A stretch of 64,000 bases of DNA, taken from the NCBI GenBank assembly GCA_043777375.1, contig JAYWHX010000038.1, forward strand, positions 1 to 64,000, written 5' to 3'. Source of the stretch: TH-plancto1 sp043777375. Lineage in GTDB: Bacteria; Planctomycetota; Planctomycetia; Planctomycetales; Planctomycetaceae. The translations under genes and the position numbers were made by a program. The notes beneath the pieces were generated by a model. It ran no database searches and was not told where the DNA came from. It saw only the letters and a list, made by a program, of their open reading frames with translations. Shown here piece by piece: positions 54,561 to 63,268 of the stretch (positions are counted from its first letter, which is position 1; each line of letters starts with the position of its first letter).

Positions 54561-57005
54561 ATGCGACTGATCCCTCTGGCTGTTGTGTTAAGCGTGCTCT
54601 TACTGAGTCCATTGGCGAGTTACGCCGGTGAGGCGGACCTCGCGATTCCGGACTTCAATGACAGCAAGTTCACGATCGCGGGCAATGAAATTACCGCGAG
54701 GAATCTGCTGCTGTATGGAGCGCTCGTCATCTGCGGGACACTGGGCATCAGTCTCTATCTGCGTGGCCAGGTCGCCAAGCAACCGGCTCACAAGTCTATG
54801 CTTGATGTGGCCGATATCATTTTCGTGACCTGCAAAACTTATCTCGTGCAACAGGGAAAGTTCCTGCTCATGCTGTTTGGCCTGATCGCGCTCGCGATGG
54901 GTTACTACTTCATGGTGCTGGAGCACAAAACCTTCGGGACGGTGTTACAGGTGCTGCTGTTCTCGGTCATCGGGATGATCGGGTCGTACTGGGTGGCGTA
55001 CTACGGAATTCGAGTCAACACGTTTGCGAATGCGCGAACAGCATTCGCCTCTCTGCGAGGCGAGGCGTGGCCGGTGGTCAACATCCCGCTCATGGCGGGG
55101 ATGTCGATCGGACTGTTTTTGATCTCGCTTGAACTCGTGATGATGGTCGTCATCCTGCTGTTCGTGCCCAAGGAAATCGCGGGGATTTGTTTCCTCGGAT
55201 TCGCGATCGGAGAGTCACTTGGGGCGTCGGTCCTGCGCATCGCCGGGGGGATCTTTACGAAGATCGCCGACATCGGTTCCGACCTGATGAAGATCGTCTT
55301 CAACGTGAAGGAAGATGATCCCCGCAATCCCGGGGTCATCGCTGACTGCGTGGGTGACAACGCCGGCGACTCCGTCGGACCCACAGCGGACGGCTTCGAA
55401 ACGTACGGCGTGACAGGCGTGGCCCTAATCAGCTTCATCACACTGGCAGTGACCAAGGAAACTGCCGGTGCGGGCTTCCTCGACATTCAAGGCAAGCTGA
55501 TCGCATGGTTGTTCGCCATGCGGTTCCTGATGGACTTCATGTCGGGGGTCTCGTACTTCCTGAATCAGGCGATCTCCAAGGCGAAGTATGCGGGACAGAA
55601 GGAGTTCGACTTCGAAGAGCCCCTGACTCGCTTGATCTGGATCGCGTCGATCCTGTGCATCACGACCTCGTTTGGGATGAGTTGGTTGCTGTTGGCTGAT
55701 TTCAAGGTGAGCGGAGAGGCGTTGCCCTCTCTATGGTGGCAACTCGCCTCGATCATCAGCTGTGGAACGCTGGCCGCTGTGTTGATCCCCGAGTTCACGA
55801 AGGTTTTCACGAGTTCGCACTCGAAGCACGTCAACGAGATCGTGACTGCATCTCGCGAAGGGGGAGCGTCGCTCACGATTCTGTCTGGCCTGGTGTCTGG
55901 GAACTTCAGTGCCTTCTGGAATGGGATGCTGATCGCTGGCTTGATGGGTGGGGCCTACTTTGTCAGTGGGCTAGGGATGGGTCAGGTGATGGGGGAACAC
56001 GCGTCGGTGTTCGCCTTTGGCCTCGTGGCGTTTGGATTCCTGTGCATGGGTCCGGTGACGATCGCGGTCGATAGCTATGGTCCGGTGACCGACAATGCCC
56101 AATCGGTGTTTGAACTCGCTCAGACCGAACACATCCCCAACATCAGTGCCGAGATCGAGCGGGACTTCGGCTTCAAGCCCGACTTCGAGCGCGGCAAACA
56201 CCTGCTCGAAGCCAACGACTCGGCGGGAAATACTTTCAAGGCCACCGCCAAGCCCGTGCTGATCGGTACAGCTGTCGTAGGAGCGACGACGATGATCTTT
56301 TCGATCATCCTGATGCTAGAAAAGAAGGGGCTGTTGCACTTGAGCCTGACTGATGCTCCCGTACTGCTCGGCTTTATCTGCGGTGGATCAGTGATCTACT
56401 GGTTCTGCGGCGCGTCGATGCAGGCGGTCACGACTGGAGCTTACCGGGCGGTCGAGTACATCAAGCAGAACATGGACCTGACGAAGAAGGAGGCCGACCT
56501 GGAGGACTCGAAGACCGTCGTCCGCATCTGTACCGAGTACGCTCAGTCGGGGATGTGGAACATCTTCGTCGCGCTCATGGCGTTTACACTGGCCTTCGCA
56601 CTGTTCGATCCGAATTTCTTCGTGGCTTACCTGGTGTCGATTGCTGTCTTTGGTCTGTTCCAGGCGATCTATATGGCCAACGCAGGAGGAGCCTGGGACA
56701 ACGCCAAGAAGCTGGTCGAAGTCGACCTGCGAGAAAAGGGGACTCACCTGCATGAGGCGACTGTGATCGGCGATACGGTCGGTGATCCGTTCAAGGACAC
56801 GACCTCCGTGGCGCTGAATCCGATCATCAAGTTCTCGACCCTATTCGGTCTGTTGGCGGTCGAGATCGCTGTGAAGATTAAGGAAGAAGCGACCCTCGCC
56901 GCAGCGACCGACTACACGCCGTATTTCGGGGCGGCATTGCTGCTCGTCGCCTTCGTCTTCGTCTGGCGGTCGTTCTACAAGATGCGGATTCCTGAGAAGA
57001 CTTGA
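54561..57005 (+). CDS. hppA: Membrane-bound proton/sodium-translocating pyrophosphatase
   Basis: 814 residues, about sixteen helices; hydrolyses PPi to pump H+ (or Na+). The PPi site is DDPRNPGVIADCVGDNAGD, and DNAQSVFEL and VGDPFKDTTSVALNP carry other conserved Asp residues. The signature segment GNTFKATAKP has K560 at the position that is Lys in K+-independent enzymes. The N-terminal signal-like segment (LSPLASYAGEADLAIPD) precedes the first helix, and the DVGADLVGKVE motif is divergent (DIGSDLMKIVFNV). AAGGA lies before the ATG. Confidence 0.9.
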   Translation: MRLIPLAVVLSVLLLSPLASYAGEADLAIPDFNDSKFTIAGNEITARNLLLYGALVICGTLGISLYLRGQVAKQPAHKSMLDVADIIFVTCKTYLVQQGKFLLMLFGLIALAMGYYFMVLEHKTFGTVLQVLLFSVIGMIGSYWVAYYGIRVNTFANARTAFASLRGEAWPVVNIPLMAGMSIGLFLISLELVMMVVILLFVPKEIAGICFLGFAIGESLGASVLRIAGGIFTKIADIGSDLMKIVFNVKEDDPRNPGVIADCVGDNAGDSVGPTADGFETYGVTGVALISFITLAVTKETAGAGFLDIQGKLIAWLFAMRFLMDFMSGVSYFLNQAISKAKYAGQKEFDFEEPLTRLIWIASILCITTSFGMSWLLLADFKVSGEALPSLWWQLASIISCGTLAAVLIPEFTKVFTSSHSKHVNEIVTASREGGASLTILSGLVSGNFSAFWNGMLIAGLMGGAYFVSGLGMGQVMGEHASVFAFGLVAFGFLCMGPVTIAVDSYGPVTDNAQSVFELAQTEHIPNISAEIERDFGFKPDFERGKHLLEANDSAGNTFKATAKPVLIGTAVVGATTMIFSIILMLEKKGLLHLSLTDAPVLLGFICGGSVIYWFCGASMQAVTTGAYRAVEYIKQNMDLTKKEADLEDSKTVVRICTEYAQSGMWNIFVALMAFTLAFALFDPNFFVAYLVSIAVFGLFQAIYMANAGGAWDNAKKLVEVDLREKGTHLHEATVIGDTVGDPFKDTTSVALNPIIKFSTLFGLLAVEIAVKIKEEATLAAATDYTPYFGAALLLVAFVFVWRSFYKMRIPEKT

Positions 57006-57040
57006 TTGGATTGATCTATCAGCTGGTCACTTAATGCGAA

Positions 57041-57071
57041 AGCCCACGGGTTGTCACCCGTGGGCTTTTTC
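57041..57071 (+). terminator. Rho-independent terminator after hppA
   Basis: AGCCCACGGGT-TGTC-ACCCGTGGGCT with a TTTTT tail, an 11-bp perfect stem 35 bases after the hppA stop. It is the clearest terminator in the window; the convergent LEPR-type gene ends 42 bases beyond. Confidence 0.9.
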
Positions 57072-57112
57072 ATGGCAGAATCGGCAATGACCGCAGAGCA
57101 ATTCTGTCGTGG

Positions 57113-58066
57113 CTAGTTGCTCACTTCGGACTCAATACTGAGCCGCTTGAAGCCCACCTCAAACGTGTTACTGATGTTGACGAATCGGTCGGTTCCCAGA
57201 CCTCCATTCAAAGTCAGAAGTCCGCTAAACGTATTCATGGACAGATTGATCCTGTCGTCACCGGCCCCCGTGTTGAACTGAGTGTTGAGAGAAAACGAGC
57301 TGTTCGATGCACGGAGTTCATCGGCACCCGCACCGGTGTCGACGGAGACTTTGCCCACCAGAATCGAGCTGGTGAATTCGACCTCATCAGCCTCTGATCC
57401 GGTGATCACAGAGAGATCACCGTTGAGGATCGAGCCATCCACCAGAACGGTGTCCTGACCCGAACCGGTCTGAACGTCGGTGAGAACTCGCGTCGTCGAG
57501 CTATCAATCAGGACCCGGTCATCGCCGCTCCCGGTGATGACGCGGGTGACTCCCAGCAGATTGTTTCCGATGAATCGAAAATTGTTCGCGCCGTTTCCAA
57601 GATTGCTATTCATCGCCCCATTGATCGTGCTGCCCGAGACGGTCACGGCATCTTCGTTTCTGCCGCCATCGATCGTCAGCCGGCCCGCCAGCTTCGTATC
57701 CACCACATCAGCGCGATTGTTCCCGGTGCCGAGGTCAATGCTCAGATTCCCCCGCAGAGCCAGGTTGAACGCGACAACCACGTCGTTGCCCTGATTTCCC
57801 AGGATGACAATGTTCCTGACGCTGGCGGAGGAAAACACAATGTCATTGGAGCCATTCACCTGACCCCCATCAGTTTCCCGGACCAAGAGTTCGCCGCTCG
57901 CGCCGGGAAGCACTGTAATCTGGTTGTCTCCCCGATCGCCGGTGATCGTCAGGGTTCCCGCCCTCAAGCTGGCAGTCACCTGACCAGCCAGAAGGACCCG
58001 GGATTCGAGTGAGGGCACAGCTGGAAGCGATGAATGTGGACGCAGTAAAGCACGACGAGAAAACAT
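57113..58066 (-). CDS. LEPR-XLL-type secreted beta-repeat protein
   Basis: 317 residues. The N terminus has the planctomycete LESRVLLAG motif (about 20-28; LEPR/LESR-XLL signature). After it come about eight repeats of beta-strand character with GSGDDRV-like turns (GNQGNDVVV, GSGDDRVLID, GSGQDTVLVD, GAGADELRAS, GAGDDRINLS), resembling calcium-binding beta-helices though shorter than RTX nonapeptides. Probably surface-located. Adhesion or matrix role is inference. Confidence 0.75.
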   Translation of the reverse strand: MFSRRALLRPHSSLPAVPSLESRVLLAGQVTASLRAGTLTITGDRGDNQITVLPGASGELLVRETDGGQVNGSNDIVFSSASVRNIVILGNQGNDVVVAFNLALRGNLSIDLGTGNNRADVVDTKLAGRLTIDGGRNEDAVTVSGSTINGAMNSNLGNGANNFRFIGNNLLGVTRVITGSGDDRVLIDSSTTRVLTDVQTGSGQDTVLVDGSILNGDLSVITGSEADEVEFTSSILVGKVSVDTGAGADELRASNSSFSLNTQFNTGAGDDRINLSMNTFSGLLTLNGGLGTDRFVNISNTFEVGFKRLSIESEVSN

Positions 58067-58712
58067 GGGGTTGTTTCCGAGGAAGAACGGAGTAGAAGAC
58101 CTCTCAAGATTAGATGTGAGCCAGCGACAGCTCGATACAATTTTCTGAAATTTCAGCTGAAATCAGTCGAATCGAAAGCCTGCCTTGAGTCCTGATTCAT
58201 CTCACATCGTTCACAAAAACGAGGGACGGGTGACGACTCTCGGAAAAATCCGCCGAACCTGAAGGCTGGCCCAAGTGTCCAGCCTGTGTCCGAACTCAAG
58301 CGATGTACAGAACTTCCTGCATACTGAGGCGTTCGGATCGGCCAGATTTCATGGGACAGCCCTTGCTGGTGCTCGGCCATCTGGTCACAGTCCGCTCAGA
58401 TCGAGAGAGGATTCGCAGATGTCCCAATGTCTGGGAATTCCCCTTCGACGGCCCCGGTGTGACGTACACTTGGGACATCCTCGCAACTGGGAAACTGCGA
58501 GGATTGTATCGAGCAGACCACCTCAGCTGGTCGATACCGGATGATTCCCAAAGGGCGGGGCAGCGGAACTGATGTTCCCCTCGTTCGAAATGAATGTGTT
58601 CCGATCTGCGTCATTGCTCACGAGGTTCAACTCGCGATGACGCAGCGGTCGGTTCACTAGTCGGAATCCCTGGCAGCAATGGCTGGCCGGGGGGACCGCT
58701 GGAGCAATTTTC
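58067..58712. other. 646-base intergenic region
   Basis: Between the divergent LEPR-type and MFS genes. Short open frames lack recognisable domains. I see no strong repeat or RNA structure. Promoters for both genes should lie here. Confidence 0.45.
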
Positions 58713-60122
58713 GTGTGGTCTTTGAGACGGGCGCAAGTCGCCATCATCGTTGCCGGGTGTTTGGGCATGGCCTACACCCAGCTGACGACATCCGCTGTCG
58801 TGATTCAATTTGCGCGTTCCCTCGGGGCGACCGGGCTGCACATTGGAATCCTCGGGGCACTCCCGACGGGCATGTTGTTCATGCAGTTCGTGGCCGCATA
58901 CTTCGCGAACCGCGTTCGCTATCGACGCCCGCTGTGGGCCGCGGCGTGTTACGCTCAGCGTGTGTGCTATCTGCCGATCGCGCTGGGGGCCTGGCTCTGT
59001 CCCAGCGTCTCTCCCTCGGTTTGGCTCTGGTCTTTCCTGGCCATGACGGTTGTTGAGCAAGGACTGGCCCATTTCTCGACGCCGCTTTGGATGTCGTGGA
59101 TGGGCGACTACCTGCCGCACAACGGACTGAATCAATATTGGGGGATCCGCCACCGCTGGCAACAGCTGACCGCAGCGGCCTGCATGCTGGGGTGTACGCT
59201 GTTCTTCTACAACGGGTCATCGCAGATGGTCGCGGTCTTCGCGGTCATTATGACGATCTCGTCGGTGCTGGGCATCGCGGATATCGCAATGTTCCAGAAG
59301 GTCGATGAGCCGCCCGTCACTCCGGCCCGCGTCACGGGATTCTGGGAATCATTCCTGGCCCCGATGCAGCTGCCGAGCTTCCGCTCCTACATCGGGTTTA
59401 TGAGCTACTGGCACCTCGCCAGCATGGTCGGCGCTCCGTTCATCAGCCTGTATCTGCTCCAGCATGTGGGCATGCAACTGTGGCAAGTGCTCGGGTTGTG
59501 GACCGCAGCGTGGGTCGGCGGAGCTATCTTTTCCCAGCTGCTGGGCAAGCAAGCTGAGCTGCATGGGAACAAGGCGGTGCTGAAGATTTGCGTGGTGCTG
59601 AAGCCGATCAACATGTTCTGTTTAATGCTGGCCCCACGTGATCCGGCCTTGGCATTCTGGACGCTGCTGCCGATGTTCATGCTGGATGCGGTGCTGAATG
59701 CCGGAATCTTGATTGCCAACAATGGGTTCCTGCTGAAGAACTCGCCGACCGAAAACCGCACGATGTATATCGCCTCGGGAACCGCCGTCGCGGGGATTGT
59801 GGGCGGTGTGACCGCGATTGTGTCGGGCATGGCATTGACCGCGATGGACGGCTGGTCGATGCCGATCGGGTCGTTGACCTTCACCGGGTTCCACGTCTTG
59901 TTCGGGGTCAGCCTGCTGCTCAGGTTCGGAGCGATCCCGTTTGTGAACCGCATCCAGGAACCCTCGACTCACCCGCCGATGCCCGTCTTTTCGGAGCAAG
60001 TCGTCGTCGTCACCGTCTTCTGGTATCGCCGCATCGAAGGCCAAATCCGCAGCCTGCGTCCCGCCCGTTCGACCCGCAAGCGCCGCGCGCTGCCGGAAAA
60101 GGTGACGCACTCCGCTCATTGA
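58713..60122 (+). CDS. MFS-type transporter
   Basis: 469 residues, about twelve helices, beginning LRRAQVAIIVAGCLGMAYTQ. YRRPLWAAACYAQRVCYLPI, and SYIGFMSYWHLASMVGAPFI, with the start of the second half near 260, give a major-facilitator fold. GTG start at 58713 with GGAG eight bases upstream. The C-terminal tail is Arg/Lys-rich. Substrate unknown. Confidence 0.78.
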   Translation: MWSLRRAQVAIIVAGCLGMAYTQLTTSAVVIQFARSLGATGLHIGILGALPTGMLFMQFVAAYFANRVRYRRPLWAAACYAQRVCYLPIALGAWLCPSVSPSVWLWSFLAMTVVEQGLAHFSTPLWMSWMGDYLPHNGLNQYWGIRHRWQQLTAAACMLGCTLFFYNGSSQMVAVFAVIMTISSVLGIADIAMFQKVDEPPVTPARVTGFWESFLAPMQLPSFRSYIGFMSYWHLASMVGAPFISLYLLQHVGMQLWQVLGLWTAAWVGGAIFSQLLGKQAELHGNKAVLKICVVLKPINMFCLMLAPRDPALAFWTLLPMFMLDAVLNAGILIANNGFLLKNSPTENRTMYIASGTAVAGIVGGVTAIVSGMALTAMDGWSMPIGSLTFTGFHVLFGVSLLLRFGAIPFVNRIQEPSTHPPMPVFSEQVVVVTVFWYRRIEGQIRSLRPARSTRKRRALPEKVTHSAH

Positions 60123-60145
60123 GCTGCGGCGGGGCTGCACGGTAT

Positions 60146-60619
60146 TCAATCCAGAAACACCCACTCCGAGAACGTGGCCGCTTGGCCCGCTGGTTCTCCT
60201 CGCTCATCGACGATGTTCCACACAGTCGCCCGGTCGATGCGGAAACGTTTGCCCGTCGATGAAATGCGGATTCCCTGATAGTCGTCGATGTAGCCGTGTT
60301 TCGTCGTCTGTTCGAGCATCCGTGCCCGCTCGTCGCGATGCATCGGCTCCGCTGTCTGCCGCGAGGGAGTCTGCAGAAACTGCTCCAGCGGCAACTCCCA
60401 CAGCTGGAGTGCGATCGCATTGGCCGAGTTGAGCACCGGGTCTGTTTGAGTGCCATGCGAGACGATCACGAATGGGGCATCAAACACTCGTTGAGCCTGC
60501 TGCTCAAGAGTCCCCGACCTGTCGATCAGCTCGGTTCCCACCCAACGAGTATAGGAATTCAGCAGACGTTGAATCTGCCGCTGCCAGTCGGGATCATTCC
60601 ATGGGGGATTTCGGTCCAT
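60146..60619 (-). CDS. MEKHLA-domain protein
   Basis: 157 residues. DRNPPWNDPDWQRQIQRLLN begins the MEKHLA (PAS-like) domain, ending FRIDRATVWNIVDERGEPAG and TFSEWVFLD. ATG 60619 chosen; a TTG at 60646 adds nine residues. MEKHLA domains are predicted ligand sensors. It converges on the MFS gene, leaving 23 bases between stops. Confidence 0.8.
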   Translation of the reverse strand: MDRNPPWNDPDWQRQIQRLLNSYTRWVGTELIDRSGTLEQQAQRVFDAPFVIVSHGTQTDPVLNSANAIALQLWELPLEQFLQTPSRQTAEPMHRDERARMLEQTTKHGYIDDYQGIRISSTGKRFRIDRATVWNIVDERGEPAGQAATFSEWVFLD

Positions 60620-60656
60620 GTGGGGCAACCCGTCGCAGAAATCCAAACCGATTCAT

Positions 60657-60763
60657 CCGCCACTGGGCTCGCCCCAGTGGTTCCCGCGCTTGTGCGCTAC
60701 CTGTGAGTTACCGAGACTTGGTAGGGCACAAGCGCGGGAACCACCCCGGCAAGCGGGGCGGCG
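60657..60763. repeat. Palindromic repeat family A, copy 4
   Basis: CCGCCACTGGGCTCGCCCCA... pairs with ...CCCCGGCAAGCGGGGCGGCG. Inner GTGGTTCCCGCGCTTGTGCG pairs with GGCACAAGCGCGGGAACCAC. It lies between the NHL-type gene end and the MEKHLA start. Confidence 0.85.
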
Positions 60764-60778
60764 TATCCATTTGATTGA

Positions 60779-61813
60779 TTACGGCTTGGTGGACTCAACC
60801 GCGGGCTCGGCAGTCTTTTCCGTGGCGGGAGCAGGTGGAACAGTGGGAGTCTCGGCTGGCTTCGCGTCCACCGGAGCGGGCGTCACTGCAGCAGCTGGGG
60901 CCGGGGACGCGACCGGCAGCGGGTTGGCTGGCCCGCCGAAGATCTTCTCGACCTTGGCATCGGGCGTGACCTTGAACAGGGCATTCGCCCGTGAGTCGCA
61001 GACGATGAAGTCGGCCCCCTGCTGGCGGATCCCGATCGGGTTCACGAACGGTTCGCCGCTGACCCATTTTTCGGGCTTCCCACCGGGAGCGATCTTCCAG
61101 ATAGCCTTGGCATAACCATCGGTGACATAGGCTGTACCATCGGGGGTCACGTAGACTTGATGCGGGAACTCGAATACCAGATCGCTGACCACTGGTTCGA
61201 ACTTTCCGTCGCCCGTGTATTTTCGCAACTGAGGGGCCAGTGACGAGAGAACCCAGATGAAGCCCTTATCATCCACAAACAGCCCCCGGCATCCGCCGAC
61301 GACTGCAAACTCCGTCGCCTGCTGTGTGATCTGCAACCCTGCAGCTGGGAATTTCCAAATCCGCTGGAGTTCCAAATCGGTGACGTAGACCGTCCCGTCA
61401 ACGACCGCGATCGCGGTCGGAATCCCGATTGATCCATTGGTCAGGGCCTTGACCTCGCCGGTCGGAGAAACGGAGTAGACCTCGCGCGTAGCTGAGTCCC
61501 CTGCGTAGAGAGTCCCATCGGGCGCGATATGCACGCATCGCACCGCGTTCATCGGCGTGCGATATTTCTTGGTCCCCTGGTACAGAATCGTGTTCTGGCC
61601 GTCCTTCAGCTTCCAGATTCCGGGCAGCTTGCGATCGGCGATGAAGTACGTTCCATCCGCACTGACCGCCGCATCGAGAGGGTACTGCCAGGTGATCGGA
61701 GCCACCGGCACAGCAGGGGCAGTTGCGGGAGGGGTCGCGGGAGCGTCCTGAGCAAAGGTCAAGACCTGCCCGAGGAGTCCGAGCGCGAACGACGCCAGAA
61801 ACAATCGAGTCAT
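60779..61813 (-). CDS. NHL/SMP-30-like beta-propeller protein
   Basis: 344 residues with a signal peptide (MTRLFLASFALGLLGQVLTF). Propeller-like repeats include CVHIAPDGTLYAGDSATREV, GIPTAIAVVDGTVYVTDLEL, and QVYVTPDGTAYVTDGYAKAI. The C terminus is a Pro/Ala/Thr-rich low-complexity tail. ATG 61813 was chosen because it begins the signal peptide. Function unknown. Confidence 0.83.
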   Translation of the reverse strand: MTRLFLASFALGLLGQVLTFAQDAPATPPATAPAVPVAPITWQYPLDAAVSADGTYFIADRKLPGIWKLKDGQNTILYQGTKKYRTPMNAVRCVHIAPDGTLYAGDSATREVYSVSPTGEVKALTNGSIGIPTAIAVVDGTVYVTDLELQRIWKFPAAGLQITQQATEFAVVGGCRGLFVDDKGFIWVLSSLAPQLRKYTGDGKFEPVVSDLVFEFPHQVYVTPDGTAYVTDGYAKAIWKIAPGGKPEKWVSGEPFVNPIGIRQQGADFIVCDSRANALFKVTPDAKVEKIFGGPANPLPVASPAPAAAVTPAPVDAKPAETPTVPPAPATEKTAEPAVESTKP

Positions 61814-61956
61814 GGAAGGGATTTCCGAAAAAGAAGGAATCCGAGTCGCAGGCGAAAGCACCAGACTCCTCGGGCCTACATGATAACACAGCTCTCCCCG
61901 TTCGCATTACCCGTGGGTGTTCCGCCAAAACTCCCACGAATTCGGCAACGGTCGAA

Positions 61957-62853
61957 TTACTTCTTCACCACCCAGATATTTCGATATCGCACCGGATCGC
62001 CGTGGTTCTGCAGATGCAGCGGGCCGGGGACTGCGGATTCCGTACTCAGCGTCCCACCCGGCGTCATCCGTTCCAGTTCGCGATCGTGGATCACCACGCC
62101 GTTGTGCTTGAACAGCATCTTGGCATTCGCTGTCTTCTTTTCACCGTCGAACTTGGCAGCTGTGAAATCAACATCGTAGGTTTGCCAGGCGAGTGGAGGC
62201 AGGCACATGTTCACGTCGGGTTTGACGACGGTGTAGACCCCTCCGCATTCGTTATCGAGTCCATCCAGGCCAAACGAATCGAGGACCTGACACTCATAGC
62301 GACCTTGCAGGTAGAAGCCACTATTGGCTCGCTGTTGACCGCGCGAGTTCGGCATATAGGGCAGGCAGAACTCGAAGTGGATCGTGAAGTCCTGCATCAC
62401 GTCGGTGGTGGTGCAGCCTTCCATCAACAGTCCGGCGTCGTTCTTCTTTGCACCGGGCTGCCAGTGAGCCTTGAGGCACTCCTCAGTCCCATCGAACAAG
62501 ACGATTGCCCCTTCCGGCGGCTTGGCCCCCAGCGTCGGACTCTGGCGATCAGCTCGCTTCAGGCCCTTGGTGACCTCAGCCATCTGGGCTGCGTCCCCTT
62601 CCTCGGCGGACTTTGTCTTCAGGTCCCAACCCGCGCCAGGAAGACCGCCGGTGTACTTCACCGCCCGGAACTTTCCCTCACCCAGAGCGATGACCTGCAC
62701 CCCAGTGCCTTCAGCTGCGTATTCGCCCTGGACCTTGAAGTCCGGCCCCGCCTTCTCCGCAGCCTCGTTCGTGTCATAAGCCACACGATCAGCTGCGAAG
62801 CCCAGGTTGGCAAGGCACAAGCAAGCAGTCAGACAAGTCCAGATTCGAATCAT
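61957..62853 (-). CDS. DUF1080 (3-keto-disaccharide hydrolase-like) secreted protein
   Basis: 298 residues with a signal peptide (about 1-20). VLFDGTEECLKAHWQ, DFTIHFEFCLPYMPN, and RANSGFYLQGRYECQVLDS are hallmarks of DUF1080, a concanavalin-like fold. GPLHLQNHGDPVRYRNIWV ends the domain. TGAGGA eight bases before ATG 62853 decides the start. DUF1080 proteins are predicted sugar-processing or carbohydrate-binding; abundant in Planctomycetes. The NHL-type gene downstream is about 140 bases away on the same strand. Confidence 0.93.
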   Translation of the reverse strand: MIRIWTCLTACLCLANLGFAADRVAYDTNEAAEKAGPDFKVQGEYAAEGTGVQVIALGEGKFRAVKYTGGLPGAGWDLKTKSAEEGDAAQMAEVTKGLKRADRQSPTLGAKPPEGAIVLFDGTEECLKAHWQPGAKKNDAGLLMEGCTTTDVMQDFTIHFEFCLPYMPNSRGQQRANSGFYLQGRYECQVLDSFGLDGLDNECGGVYTVVKPDVNMCLPPLAWQTYDVDFTAAKFDGEKKTANAKMLFKHNGVVIHDRELERMTPGGTLSTESAVPGPLHLQNHGDPVRYRNIWVVKK

Positions 62854-63268
62854 TGGAGAGTCCTCAATGGGTGAGCGAAGTCGGGGAGAGTCGGGCATGA
62901 CCAAGTTTTCTCGATCACAACCAATTCCAAAGACTTCATACGACACCGGCAGGCAACACGCAAGTGTTGGGGGTACTGCATCCGCTCCGTAGCGGAAGTC
63001 GTCAGACTTTCGCCGTCTGGGCCAGTCCACGCTGACTCGGCGAAAGTCTAACGACTTCCGCTACGATCGCATGGTGGCCGATTTCGGCACGGGACTCGAG
63101 AAGCACGTGGCCGATGGCGGTCTATCTCGCTCGCCTCTCCGTCTGTGCCCACTGCCCGTCACTCGATCCGCAGAAGCTGCGGTGCAAGTAGCGGACCTGC
63201 GGGTGCCGTCTGAAGACGAAAGCCCGCTGGCGTTAGGAAACCTGTCCGTCGAAGAAGTGGCCGAGTGC
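62854..63268. other. 415-base intergenic region with inverted repeat
   Basis: Holds the repeat at 62988-63065. A 105-residue open frame at 63071-63388 has no domain and overlaps the gene on the other strand; I do not call it. Confidence 0.5.
62988..63065. repeat. 28-bp inverted repeat (CGTAGCGGAAGTCGT type)
   Basis: CGTAGCGGAAGTCGTCAGAC then TTTCGCCG (62988-63015) pairs with CGGCGAAAGTCTAACGACTT then CCGCTACG (63038-63065), one mismatch over 28 bases, 22-base loop. Confidence 0.88.

Noticed and set aside
61723..62874. 383-codon plus-strand frame opposite the DUF1080 gene
   Set aside because: Antisense of DUF1080 with no motifs.
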